Positions 6,248 to 14,770 of a stretch of 64,000 nt of DNA are shown here, piece after piece. The translations under genes were made by a program, and so were the position numbers. Every line of letters begins with the position of its first letter. The first letter of the stretch is position 1. This stretch comes from an uncultured Methylomonas sp. GTDB taxonomy: Bacteria > Pseudomonadota > Gammaproteobacteria > Methylococcales > Methylomonadaceae. The notes under the pieces were generated by a model that was given only the letters and a program-made list of their open reading frames with translations, searched no databases and had not been told where the DNA came from. The stretch spans positions 186,001 through 250,000 of the forward strand of contig CAKZJE010000031.1 in the NCBI GenBank assembly GCA_936941155.1. The letters run 5' to 3'.

Positions 6248-8233
6248 ACCCAATCCCATTGCCGCTAAATCCACTTGATAGGTTGGCTCATCAAACGTGC
6301 CGCCAATATTAATAAAAACAGGTGGATTATTAAACGGTTTATTCGTCGCACGATTGATGGTTTCTCTGTGATCTAAAACAGCCACAACCCGATAATCAAG
6401 CTGCTCTGACAGCAAGTTTATCCACCCCATGCCAGCTACTTTCGCTTTGCTGGCAGCTGCTGATAAATCATTGTTACTCAAAAATCCATTGCTGATAATT
6501 GCCGTGCCAGAGACTTTAGGAAAAGCCGTTTGTTCTTCTTGACTATCCTCTGGCAACGGCGAATTGCTGAGCAAAATTTTTCCATTGTGAATAATTTTTT
6601 GCAAACTAAATCCACGCACAAAAATATCTTTGCCAACAAAACTTAAACGTCCGTTTAAAGACGCTTTAAGAGCCGCGTGAGTATTGCCTTTCGCCTCTAA
6701 TTTGCTGTTCATATCCACAAATCCCGCAAACTTTGACTCACCAGTTAAATCCGTCAGCAAAGAACTGATTTGAATATGCGACAGTTGTTGGCTTATCGAA
6801 AACACAGGCAATTCACTGTTTGCATCAACCACAATTCTGCCAGTATAAGCCCCTTGATACAGCCTGTTCACGCTTTGCAAACTTTGCACAAACCCATTTT
6901 TAGCGTTAAAAAACAGTCGCACACCTTGCATGGTTAAGTTTTTCACTTTTAAATCGCTAATTCGCAACTCGCCATTTAAATTCAGATTTTTTAATTTTTC
7001 CAACGGAAATAACGCCGCATTTTCGGCTGCCGCTTTTGGCGCGGCATTTAAATCTTGCAGCGATTTTTCTGCTTGCGGAGGTGGAAAATAGCGATCTAAA
7101 TTGATTTTATCCAACGCGAGATTCACATTAATCGCTGGTGCGGAAAAATTAGTAATCTGAGCTGCACCTTGCAGCGTGGTTTCATCTAACTGAATAGCTA
7201 AGTTTTGCAGTTTGGCGTGATTAGCATCGGCATTCAAACGAAAATCAGCCGCCAGCCAAGTGAGAGCGTTTTCATCCACCATCGGTGGCAATTTCACAGT
7301 GGTATATTGGCGCAAAAAGTCAACGCCATTAAAATTTGGAATATGAATTGAAGCTTCCAGCCTAACAGAATCCTGTAACCAGGCGGTGAGCGTAGGTGCG
7401 GAAATGGTCAGCACATCAGTTTCAAGATGCACGGGGGTAAATTTAAGCATTTGCTGTTTAAGATCAAAACTTGCCGCCCCCAATAATGTCGCAGTCAACT
7501 TACCGGTTGGTAAAAAATTGCCGGTTGTTTGCGATTGCACTCTAAACTGCTTCAATTTAAACAGGTCTAGCTCTTCTGTAATTCGCAAATCACCACTAAA
7601 AGTCACGTTTTCTGTGATAGCAAGTTTTGGCTCAAAAGCACTAAACCCAAACATTAGATTGATTGGTTGATTAAAAACGACTTTATCTGTATTGAGATTA
7701 AAGTCTTTAATTTGAATGCTTTGCCCTGTTTGTTGATCGTTCCAAGCAATCTGAGCATCTTTAACTAACACGCCTGCAATTTGTAACAATTGCAGCGGAC
7801 TTTTCTTGGAATCATCTTGTTTTTGCATCAATGCGACTAAATCTTCCCAATTGCTGAACCCTTGCGGATTTTTCAGCAAATTTAAACGCAAACCATTCAG
7901 CACAATTTCACTGACTTCAACTTGTTTAAACAACAGCGGCACTACTTTTACTTTAATCTGCGTTTCGTTGATTTGCGCAAAAGGTTCTGCGATAAAACTG
8001 TCTGGATTGTTTAAGGTGATTTTTCCAGTGCTAATACCCAACCAAGGAAAAATTGATAACTCAATATTGCCTTCAAGCGTTAGTTTTCTGCCCGTATTGC
8101 TTTCGACAACCTCTTCAATTTCGGTTTTAAAATCATTCACATCGACAACAAAAGGCACAACAACCAGTGTTGCTATGCTTAGCACCAGCAGTCCTGCAAG
8201 AATCAATATGATAATTTTGAGAGGTTTCCTCAT
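6242..8233 (-). CDS. AsmA family protein
   Basis: 663 residues. One N-terminal membrane helix (about 7-30, IIILILAGLLVLSIATLVVV) is followed by the typical AsmA start (DVNDFKTEIEEVVESNTGRKLTLEGNIELSIFPW). The remainder is a long beta-rich periplasmic region with repeated hydrophobic/polar alternation, and the C-terminal AsmA_2-type module ends FDEPTYQVDLAAMGLGL. AsmA-like proteins are thought to form lipid-transfer bridges between the inner and outer membranes. Single gene, convergent with exbD. Confidence 0.9.
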   Translation of the reverse strand: MRKPLKIIILILAGLLVLSIATLVVVPFVVDVNDFKTEIEEVVESNTGRKLTLEGNIELSIFPWLGISTGKITLNNPDSFIAEPFAQINETQIKVKVVPLLFKQVEVSEIVLNGLRLNLLKNPQGFSNWEDLVALMQKQDDSKKSPLQLLQIAGVLVKDAQIAWNDQQTGQSIQIKDFNLNTDKVVFNQPINLMFGFSAFEPKLAITENVTFSGDLRITEELDLFKLKQFRVQSQTTGNFLPTGKLTATLLGAASFDLKQQMLKFTPVHLETDVLTISAPTLTAWLQDSVRLEASIHIPNFNGVDFLRQYTTVKLPPMVDENALTWLAADFRLNADANHAKLQNLAIQLDETTLQGAAQITNFSAPAINVNLALDKINLDRYFPPPQAEKSLQDLNAAPKAAAENAALFPLEKLKNLNLNGELRISDLKVKNLTMQGVRLFFNAKNGFVQSLQSVNRLYQGAYTGRIVVDANSELPVFSISQQLSHIQISSLLTDLTGESKFAGFVDMNSKLEAKGNTHAALKASLNGRLSFVGKDIFVRGFSLQKIIHNGKILLSNSPLPEDSQEEQTAFPKVSGTAIISNGFLSNNDLSAAASKAKVAGMGWINLLSEQLDYRVVAVLDHRETINRATNKPFNNPPVFINIGGTFDEPTYQVDLAAMGLGL

Positions 8234-8396
8234 ATTTGTCTCTGTTACTTTGAAAAAGATGTCATGCTGATAAATATAGAATATTATTGTTGCTTCATCA
8301 CAACTTGTTTTAATGATTGCGGAAGGAGATTCTAGCGATATTCCTAACTAAATCAATGAATGAGTGTGTTTTAATCATTAAGCAGGAGAGAGAAAA

Positions 8397-8702
8397 ATGT
8401 TGCTTTTAGCGAAAATTTTAGCAATCGCAATCGTCGTCTGGTTTTACTTAGCAGCGCAAAAACATAATCAGCCCCCTATTAAATGGGCAGTTATTGGTTT
8501 AATTGGTTATCTTTTGGCTTGGGGATTAACCAAAGGACTACTGCATATTTTACTGCCCGCAGCAGCATCTCGCACGCTGGTGATGGGCTTTTTAATTATG
8601 CAGATTCCTGCCGTTTGTGGCGCATTTGCAGGTTTTTTAATCAGAGAAAAATTAATCTCCGATGCCGTTAATCAAGAAATAACCCAGCCAGACAGTGAAT
8701 AA
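8397..8702 (+). CDS. Small integral membrane protein, unknown
   Basis: 101 residues with three predicted membrane helices (about 2-20, 28-50, 58-80: LAKILAIAIVVWFYLAA, WAVIGLIGYLLAWG, VMGFLIMQIPAVCGAFAGFLI) and a short acidic cytoplasmic tail. The ATG follows a purine-rich AGGAGAGAGAAAA leader. Not recognised as a named family. It is monocistronic and closed by a strong bidirectional terminator shared with the convergent peroxiredoxin gene. Confidence 0.75.
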   Translation: MLLLAKILAIAIVVWFYLAAQKHNQPPIKWAVIGLIGYLLAWGLTKGLLHILLPAAASRTLVMGFLIMQIPAVCGAFAGFLIREKLISDAVNQEITQPDSE

Positions 8703-8706
8703 AAAA

Positions 8707-8740
8707 AAGGCGCGTTATAACTGACCATAACGCGCCTTAA
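8707..8740. terminator. Bidirectional intrinsic terminator
   Basis: AAGGCGCGTTAT and ATAACGCGCCTT arms form a 12-bp perfect stem with an 8-base loop. Eight A residues precede it, giving a U-run on the minus strand, so it ends both the small membrane protein gene and the peroxiredoxin gene. Confidence 0.9.
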
Positions 8741-8764
8741 ATAAAACAACTGCTTGAAAAAATC

Positions 8765-9367
8765 TTACAATTTGTCTGCGTTACCGCTTAAATATTCTGC
8801 AACGCCAGCTGGAGTTGCATTCATACCTGCATCGCCTTTTTTCCAACCTGCTGGGCAAACTTCGCCGTGCTCTTCATGGAATTGCAGTGCGTCAACCATA
8901 CGCAACATCTCGTCAACATTACGACCTAATGGCAAATCATTTACAACTTGATGACGAACCAAGCCGCTTTTGTCAATTAAGAAGCTGCCACGATACGCAA
9001 CGCCACCTGCTGCTTCTACATCATAATCTTTGCAAATGCTGTGTGTGATGTCAGCAGCCATTGTGTAGCTAACTGCGCCAATCCCACCTTGGTTGATTGG
9101 TGTGTTACGCCACGCATTGTGCGTAAAATGCGAGTCAATAGACACCGCAACCACTTCAACCCCACGACTTTTAAACTCATCCATACGATGATCTAAAGCA
9201 ATTAATTCACTAGGGCAGACAAACGTGAAATCTAAGGGGTAAAAGAATACCACAGCATATTTGCCGCTACTTGCTTTTGAAAAACTAAATGAATCAACTA
9301 TTTGACCGTCACCTAAGACCGCAGGTACGGTAAAATCTGGGGCTTGTTTACCTACTAATACACTCAT
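8765..9367 (-). CDS. 2-Cys peroxiredoxin (AhpC/TSA family)
   Basis: 200 residues, typical length. The peroxidatic Cys is C51 in DFTFVCPSE and the resolving Cys is about C171 in HGEVCPAGW; GVAYRGSFLIDKSG and GRNVDEMLRM are family motifs. It reduces hydrogen peroxide and organic peroxides in the cytoplasm using thioredoxin or AhpF-like donors. Monocistronic. The C-terminal YF-type extension (EYLSGNADKL) belongs to the sensitive eukaryotic-like class, though the exact YF motif is not present. Confidence 0.93.
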   Translation of the reverse strand: MSVLVGKQAPDFTVPAVLGDGQIVDSFSFSKASSGKYAVVFFYPLDFTFVCPSELIALDHRMDEFKSRGVEVVAVSIDSHFTHNAWRNTPINQGGIGAVSYTMAADITHSICKDYDVEAAGGVAYRGSFLIDKSGLVRHQVVNDLPLGRNVDEMLRMVDALQFHEEHGEVCPAGWKKGDAGMNATPAGVAEYLSGNADKL

Positions 9368-9509
9368 TGAAAAACTCCTAAAAATTTTTTGTAAAACAAA
9401 AGGTTATAACACTAAAAGTCTTGCCACTTTCTGTGGGTGATATTATTCTACACCAGAATAGTAGGAAATCACTGAAATTTTTACTTGCTTTTTTTCATGC
9501 TTAGCGACA

Positions 9510-9537
9510 CAATTTGTAAGCATAAGCTTACAAATTG
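9510..9537. promoter_or_regulatory. Perfect 12-bp-arm palindrome upstream of AP2-like gene
   Basis: CAATTTGTAAGC and GCTTACAAATTG separated by ATAA. It lies 94 bp before the downstream ATG and has no T-run, so an operator or leader structure is more likely than a terminator. A partial third TTGTAAGC half-site follows at about 9538. Confidence 0.55.
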
Positions 9538-9630
9538 GTTGTAAGCAGGTTCTGCACTGGGTTGCAGAGATTCTTTCCATCTGTGAGCAGCCCAACCGCG
9601 CTGTTATCAGAGAGCTTTGGAGTATAGGAA

Positions 9631-10146
9631 ATGCTAGGTGTAAAAAATAAACACATTACTGAACCCGATGTATTTGGTTTTCAAGTTCGTATCGTTAGAC
9701 GTGGAAAAGAAACTAGCCGCTATTTTTCTCATAAATTATGGGGCAGCAAAGTAAAATCGTTACAAGCAGCCATCACATGGCGCGATCAAATGCTTACGGT
9801 GTTAAAAGGCAGCCGTACTCGCTTTCTTAAACCGCCTAAAAACAAAACCACAACAGGGATTACTGGCGTATCCAGAACGATTAAATATGACCACAGAAAA
9901 GATAAAAGTTATCTTTGCTACACGGTATTTTGGGTGAAAGATCGCAAATCCAAAAACAAAACTTTTCAAGTGGGCAACGTACAAACGATTACCGCTGATG
10001 ATGAGTTGCACGCATTTCGCACTGCGCGGCTTTTTAGAAACTGTTATGAACATTCTATTGATCACGACATTCCATTCAACGATGACAAATTTGCAGGCTG
10101 GAAAAAAGTACGTTTGTATGAAATTGAATCTTTGAATGCCGCTTAA
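9631..10146 (+). CDS. AP2-like domain protein, putative DNA-binding
   Basis: 171 residues, strongly basic. Residues of about 73-135 (GITGVSRTIKYDHRKDKSY ... FWVKDRKSKNKTFQVG ... DDELHAFRTARLFRN) fit the three-strand plus helix pattern of AP2/ERF-type domains found in bacterial HNH and phage proteins; the N-terminal 70 residues (GFQVRIVRRGKETSRYF, WRDQML) may hold a second, shorter copy. No nuclease motif is visible. Single gene with a long leader containing a perfect palindrome. AP2 assignment is by eye and moderate. Confidence 0.6.
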   Translation: MLGVKNKHITEPDVFGFQVRIVRRGKETSRYFSHKLWGSKVKSLQAAITWRDQMLTVLKGSRTRFLKPPKNKTTTGITGVSRTIKYDHRKDKSYLCYTVFWVKDRKSKNKTFQVGNVQTITADDELHAFRTARLFRNCYEHSIDHDIPFNDDKFAGWKKVRLYEIESLNAA

Positions 10147-10232
10147 TTAATACCTTTCTGTGACCTGTGGAGGCGGCGTTGTTCGCCCCCGCAAACGGTC
10201 AACTTGCAACAATCTGTTTTAGCTCAAGCTCC

Positions 10233-10270
10233 GATATAACGCATTACACATTCAAAATATTCGTTATATC
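10233..10270. repeat. Spaced inverted repeat
   Basis: GATATAACG and CGTTATATC arms, 9 bp perfect, 20 bases apart, with AGCTC / GAGCT further out. Downstream of the AP2-like gene; function unknown. Confidence 0.4.
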
Positions 10271-10310
10271 TGCAAGAGCTAATTTTGCAGATTAAATCGC
10301 GAAAATTTTT

Positions 10311-10328
10311 AAGACGACCAGTCGTCTT
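10311..10328. repeat. AAGACGAC-type palindrome, copy 2
   Basis: AAGACGACCAGTCGTCTT, perfect apart from the central pair, flanked by AAAATTTTT and GAAAAATTTC. Confidence 0.9.
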
Positions 10329-10410
10329 GAAAAATTTCATAGGATTACCCCCATGAACAGAATCTGTCTGTTGTTACGGGTTAAGTATTTTTTGCTAAAG
10401 AGAGAAATTT

Positions 10411-12159
10411 TTACTCCTCAAACTGCACACTATACAGCCGTGAATACGCGCCATTTTTCTCAATCAACTCCTGATGCGTACCGCGTTCCACAATCTGCCC
10501 CTTATCAATCACCAAAATCAAATCCGCATGTTCAATGGTCGACAAACGATGCGCAATAATAATTGACGTGCGCCCCTGCACCACTTCTTTCAAAGCCTTT
10601 TGAATTTGCCGCTCCGACTCTGTATCTAACGCTGAAGTTGCTTCATCAAGAATCAACAACGGCGCGTTTTTCAACAACGCCCGCGCAATCGCCAACCGCT
10701 GCTTTTGTCCACCGGACAATTTCACGCCATTTTCGCCAATTTCAGTTTGCAAACCTTCGGGCAATTTCTCAATAAAATCGCTGGCATAGGCTCTAGTCGC
10801 GGCTTGCGAAATTTGCGCGAGTGGCGCATTAGACAAACCACCGTATGCAATATTATTCGCCACGCTGTCATTAAATAAGGTGACTTGCTGCGTGACTAAC
10901 GCCATTTGCGCCCGCAAATTACTTAAGCTGTAATCGGTAATATCTACGCCATCCAACAAAATTCTGCCTTGCGAATGTTGATAAAAACGCAAAATCAAAT
11001 TCGTCACCGTGCTTTTGCCACCACCGGAAGCACCGACTAAGGCAATCGTTTGTCCGGGCAAGGCTTTAAAACTGACATTTTTTAACGCCAAATCGTTACT
11101 ATTCGGATAAGCAAACGACACATTTTCAAACTCCAGCAACCCTTGCGCCCGCTCAGTTTGATACGTTCCGGCATCCACTTCGTTATCTTCATCCAAAATT
11201 TCAAACAAACTTTGCGCCGCCGTAATGCCTTTTTGAATATTGCTATTCGCATCACTCAATTGCCGAATCGGTTTTGGCAATAAAAATGCGGCTGTTAAAT
11301 AGCCCACAAAGCCGCCCGCGCTGACTTTTTCCATAAAAAACAACGTCAAATACATTAACCCAGACAAGGCGCAACCAATCAACAATTGCAGCAAGGGGTT
11401 ATGAATGGCGGTGGTTGTTGCCAGTTTTAAATTTTGCTGGCTGTTGTACAGGCTGCTTTCTAAAAAACGCTCGGTTTCATAATTTTTGCCGCCGTAACTC
11501 CGCACCACGCGGTGTCCGGTAACTAATTCGGAAGTAATATGCGACATATTGCCGACTGAATCTTGAATCAAGCGACTGAGTTTGCGTAACCGTTTACTCA
11601 CATAACTCACCATCAGCGCGATAATCGGCGCAATCCCTAAAAACACCAGCGACAATCGCCAGTCGCTATAAAACAAATAAATCAGCAAACCTACGGCGGT
11701 TAATCCTTCCCTTACTAATGTGCGTACTGCGTCGGTCGTGGCTTCCGTGACTTCGCGCACGTTATAGGTAATCACCGACATCATTTGTCCGCTGTTATGG
11801 CTGTCAAAATAAGCGGTAGGTAGTTGCGTGTATTTGTTAAACACATCGCAGCGCAATGCGTGAACTACGCCTGTGGCAACTTTCGCCAAGAAAAAACCGC
11901 CTAAAAATGTGCCGATGCCACGCACAAAAATCAGCCCGACAAAAAACAGCGGCAGCAGAATCATTTTTTCGCGATTTTGCGCTTGCAAAATATCAATAAT
12001 ATTTTTAATTAACGTGGCAAACAGCGGTTCTGTTGCTGCGTACATTAAATAACCGAATGTGCTAATCACAAAAGATCGCCAAAAAGGAATGACATATTGA
12101 AAAAGTCGTTTGTAGGCTGCTAAAGCATTATCTTTGTCGTTTTGTTGAGGCTGCGCCAT
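10411..12159 (-). CDS. msbA: Lipid A export ABC transporter MsbA
   Basis: About 582 residues from ATG 12159; a TTG six bases earlier is the only longer start. An N-terminal exporter-type membrane domain (about 25-320) is followed by the ATPase domain (about 335-580) with Walker A GASGGGKST, Q-loop VTQQ, signature LSGGQKQRLAIARALL, Walker B LLILDEATSALD and the H-loop AHRLST. The half-transporter dimer flips lipid A-core across the inner membrane. Other ABC-B exporters look alike, but length and sequence (FQYVIPFWRSFVISTFGYL) favour MsbA. Divergent from nth, with a perfect palindrome between. Confidence 0.9.
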   Translation of the reverse strand: MAQPQQNDKDNALAAYKRLFQYVIPFWRSFVISTFGYLMYAATEPLFATLIKNIIDILQAQNREKMILLPLFFVGLIFVRGIGTFLGGFFLAKVATGVVHALRCDVFNKYTQLPTAYFDSHNSGQMMSVITYNVREVTEATTDAVRTLVREGLTAVGLLIYLFYSDWRLSLVFLGIAPIIALMVSYVSKRLRKLSRLIQDSVGNMSHITSELVTGHRVVRSYGGKNYETERFLESSLYNSQQNLKLATTTAIHNPLLQLLIGCALSGLMYLTLFFMEKVSAGGFVGYLTAAFLLPKPIRQLSDANSNIQKGITAAQSLFEILDEDNEVDAGTYQTERAQGLLEFENVSFAYPNSNDLALKNVSFKALPGQTIALVGASGGGKSTVTNLILRFYQHSQGRILLDGVDITDYSLSNLRAQMALVTQQVTLFNDSVANNIAYGGLSNAPLAQISQAATRAYASDFIEKLPEGLQTEIGENGVKLSGGQKQRLAIARALLKNAPLLILDEATSALDTESERQIQKALKEVVQGRTSIIIAHRLSTIEHADLILVIDKGQIVERGTHQELIEKNGAYSRLYSVQFEE

Positions 12160-12190
12160 ATTCAATAAACCTGTGTTGTTGGGGAGCTTA

Positions 12191-12221
12191 TGACTGCCAG
12201 TCCTTTAAGGACTGGCAGTCA
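12191..12221. repeat. Perfect 15-bp-arm palindrome between msbA and nth
   Basis: TGACTGCCAGTCCTT mirrored around one central base. It lies in the divergent msbA/nth region. It resembles, but is not identical to, the CCTGACAGG hairpin family elsewhere in the window. Confidence 0.8.
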
Positions 12222-12298
12222 TTTGTGTAAAGATTAAGCAGTGTAAACTAACATTCGGAGTAAAATAACCTTTTTTCTGTCCGACTAATCTTCGCACC

Positions 12299-12934
12299 AT
12301 GAATCAAGAAAAGCGTTTGGCAATTTTTACGCGCCTTGCAGCTGCCATTCCTGAACCGACTACTGAGTTAATTTACACGTCTGTCTTTGAGTTGCTGATT
12401 GCGGTGGTTTTGTCGGCACAAGCAACGGATAAAAGCGTCAATAAAGCGACTGCGAAATTATTTCCGGTGGCAAATACGCCGCAAACTATTTTGGCTTTAG
12501 GGGAAGCGGGTTTAAAAGAATACGTCAAAACCATTGGGCTTTATAATAGTAAGGCGGCAAATATCATTAAACTCTGTCAAAGTTTACTTGAAAAACATCA
12601 AGGCGAAGTGCCGCAAACCCGTGCAGAGCTTGAGGCATTGGCGGGCGTGGGGCGTAAAACTGCAAATGTGATGTTAAATACCGCCTTTGGGCAGCCAACC
12701 ATTGCAGTCGATACGCATATATATAGAGTGGCAAATCGCACCGGAATTGCGCCGGGGAAAAATGTTTTAGAAGTTGAAAAAAAACTTGATAAAACCGTTC
12801 CCCAGCACCATAAACAAGATGCACACCATTTGCTTATCTTACATGGTCGTTATACTTGTATTGCCAGAAAGCCACGTTGCGGTAGTTGCGTGATAGAGGA
12901 TTTGTGCGAGTTTGCAGAAAAATCCACTGTGTAA
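12299..12934 (+). CDS. nth: Endonuclease III
   Basis: 211 residues, normal length. The helix-hairpin-helix LAGVGRKTANVML, catalytic Lys in that segment, catalytic Asp in TIAVDTHIYRVANR, and a C-terminal [4Fe-4S] ligand set C-x6-C-x2-C-x5-C (CIARKPRCGSCVIEDLC) are all present. It removes oxidised pyrimidines by base-excision repair and cleaves the abasic site. Monocistronic; the HvfA-like precursor starts 86 bp downstream. Confidence 0.96.
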   Translation: MNQEKRLAIFTRLAAAIPEPTTELIYTSVFELLIAVVLSAQATDKSVNKATAKLFPVANTPQTILALGEAGLKEYVKTIGLYNSKAANIIKLCQSLLEKHQGEVPQTRAELEALAGVGRKTANVMLNTAFGQPTIAVDTHIYRVANRTGIAPGKNVLEVEKKLDKTVPQHHKQDAHHLLILHGRYTCIARKPRCGSCVIEDLCEFAEKSTV

Positions 12935-13020
12935 AGTTGCAGTCCTGCATAAAACATTGTAAAACAAGCGTTTTTTTACAACAATAATAATTTATTCACC
13001 CTAACCCAAGAGGAAACACC

Positions 13021-13836
13021 ATGAAAAAATTTAATAAAAACTCGATAGCGACCATGATTGGCGCGGCGGTTGTTTCATCGTTTACTGGAAATGTGAACGC
13101 AGAAACAACGCCATTTGCCATGAATGAATTAGCGACTGGTTATAAACAAGCAGCTCCAGCACCCAAAGCAACCCCTGTTGTTAATAACAAAACAGCGGCA
13201 AAGCCTGTGGCAACACCTGCTGCTGGAAAAACTGGTGGCACATGTGCTGAAGGAAAATGCGGTGACATGATGAAACCTGCGGCAGCAGCAGCGACTGCAC
13301 CTGCAAAAGCGGAAGAAGGCAAATGCGGTGAAGCCAAATGCGGCGCAATGATGGAAAATGGCAAAATGAAAGCCGGTATGGAAATGGCTTGCGGCGCAAT
13401 GATGAAAGGCAAAGAAGGTTCTTGTGGTGACATGATGAATATGTCAGCACCGGCAGCCGCACATGCAGAACATGCAGAACATGCAGAACATGCAGCCGCT
13501 CCTGCGCCACAAGCTGCCGCTCCTGCAAAAGCAGCAGAAATGGCTTGCGGCGCAATGATGAAAGGCAAAGAAGGCTCTTGTGGTGAAATGTCACCCATGC
13601 ACGCAGCTCCCGCTCCTGCGCCTGTTGCCGCTGCACCAGCTCCTGTACAACACGCACAACATGCAGCTCCAGCTGCTGCGCCAGCAAAACCAGCCGCAGC
13701 ACCTGCTGCAACTGCTAACAAAGTGGTTGAGGGTCAATGCGCTGCTGTAAAAGAAATCAGCCATGATGCTCCAGAACACGCAGCCAATGGCAAAGCACAA
13801 CCTTGGGGCAATCGCAAAAAAATTGTTAATCCTTAA
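13021..13836 (+). CDS. hvfA: HvfA-like RiPP precursor (copper-binding metallophore, bufferin type)
   Basis: 271 residues with a Sec signal peptide cut near NVNA-ET (residue 27). The mature chain is low-complexity Ala/Pro/Lys/His sequence carrying nine Cys (75, 80, 102, 107, 124, 135, 176, 187, 240). The HvfA motif EGKCG occurs twice exactly (CAEGKCGDMM, EEGKCGEAKCGAMM), with variants KEGSCG twice and EGQCA. The 15-residue module MACGAMMKGKEGSCG is duplicated at 122-136 and 174-188. Genes for the MNIO maturase (DUF692) and its DUF2063 partner follow. In this family Cys residues in EGKCG are oxidised to oxazolone/thioamide groups that bind copper. GAGGAAA precedes the ATG. Copper role here is inferred from the family. 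Confidence 0.85.
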   Translation: MKKFNKNSIATMIGAAVVSSFTGNVNAETTPFAMNELATGYKQAAPAPKATPVVNNKTAAKPVATPAAGKTGGTCAEGKCGDMMKPAAAAATAPAKAEEGKCGEAKCGAMMENGKMKAGMEMACGAMMKGKEGSCGDMMNMSAPAAAHAEHAEHAEHAAAPAPQAAAPAKAAEMACGAMMKGKEGSCGEMSPMHAAPAPAPVAAAPAPVQHAQHAAPAAAPAKPAAAPAATANKVVEGQCAAVKEISHDAPEHAANGKAQPWGNRKKIVNP

Positions 13837-13862
13837 TTAACCCGCGTTATTTCTCATCGTTC

Positions 13863-13895
13863 AAACCTGACAGGTTTTTAAAATCTGTCAGGTTT
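13863..13895 (+). terminator. Intercistronic hairpin between precursor and maturase genes
   Basis: AAACCTGACAG and CTGTCAGGTTT arms followed by TTC. It sits 27 bp after the precursor stop and 24 bp before the DUF692 start. It probably acts as a partial terminator giving excess precursor over enzymes. The same sequence is a dispersed repeat (also 41847 and 52086). Confidence 0.65.
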
Positions 13896-13918
13896 TCTTG
13901 CATTGATAGGTATTCAAA

Positions 13919-14770
13919 ATGCGCACAACACAAAATCTGGTTCACGGCGCGGGCTTAGGCTTACGCCGAGCCTTTCTGTCTGAAATTGTTGAACACCCAC
14001 CTGTCGAAGTTGATTTTTACGAAGTTGCACCGGAAAACTGGATTACTATCGGCGGCAAGCTCGGCAAACAATTTCGTGCCATGACAGAACGCTTTAACTT
14101 TGTGGGACATGGATTATCCCTTTCGATTGGCAGCCGCGATCCTTTAGATGAAGACTTTGTGCGGGATGTGAAAAACTTTCTCGCCACACATCAAATCAAG
14201 TTTTACAGCGAACACTTAAGCTATTGCAGTCATCAAGGGCATTTGTACGATTTAATGCCGATTCCATTCACTAGCGAAGCTGTGCATCATGTCGCCCAAC
14301 GGATTAAGCGCGTGCAAGATATTCTGGAGCAAAAAATCGCCATCGAAAATGTTTCCTATTATGCCGCGCCTGGTCAGGAAATGAACGAAATCGAGTTTTT
14401 CAATGCCGTTGTGAATGAAGCCGATTGTGATGTGTTGCTGGATATTAATAATATTTACGTCAACAGCGTGAATCACGGTTATGACGCAATGGCGTTTTTA
14501 AAAGCGATTCCGGCACAACGAATTAGTTATGCGCACATTGCCGGGCATTATGTGGAAGCAGAAGATTTTTTAGTCGATACGCACGGCGCAACCGTGATTG
14601 ATCCGGTTTGGAATCTGCTCGCGAAAGCATACGAATTGTATGGCGTTTTTCCAACTTTGTTAGAACGCGATTTTAATATTCCCTCTATAGCGACTTTGGT
14701 TGACGAAGTTAGCACCATTAAATCCATTCAAACGGCGTGGAATACAGAACATGCAAAACAATCTGCTTAA
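13919..14770 (+). CDS. hvfB: MNIO-family RiPP maturase HvfB/BufB (DUF692)
   Basis: 283 residues, typical for DUF692. It has the TIM-barrel metal-binding signatures of multinuclear non-heme iron oxidative enzymes: FVGHGLSLSIG, SEHLSYCSHQG, ENVSYYA, LLDINNIYVN, SYAHIAGH and DTHG, which contribute His, Asp and Glu ligands. It is expected to oxidise Cys residues in the upstream EGKCG-bearing precursor. ATG 13919 is preceded by a modest AGG. It overlaps the DUF2063 gene by 20 bp, consistent with the usual HvfB-HvfC complex. Confidence 0.92.
   Translation: MRTTQNLVHGAGLGLRRAFLSEIVEHPPVEVDFYEVAPENWITIGGKLGKQFRAMTERFNFVGHGLSLSIGSRDPLDEDFVRDVKNFLATHQIKFYSEHLSYCSHQGHLYDLMPIPFTSEAVHHVAQRIKRVQDILEQKIAIENVSYYAAPGQEMNEIEFFNAVVNEADCDVLLDINNIYVNSVNHGYDAMAFLKAIPAQRISYAHIAGHYVEAEDFLVDTHGATVIDPVWNLLAKAYELYGVFPTLLERDFNIPSIATLVDEVSTIKSIQTAWNTEHAKQSA

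Noticed and set aside
13140-13721. Two long minus-strand frames opposite the HvfA-like precursor
   Set aside because: They are mirror artefacts of Ala/Pro/His-rich codons; both are low-complexity with no ribosome-binding site.
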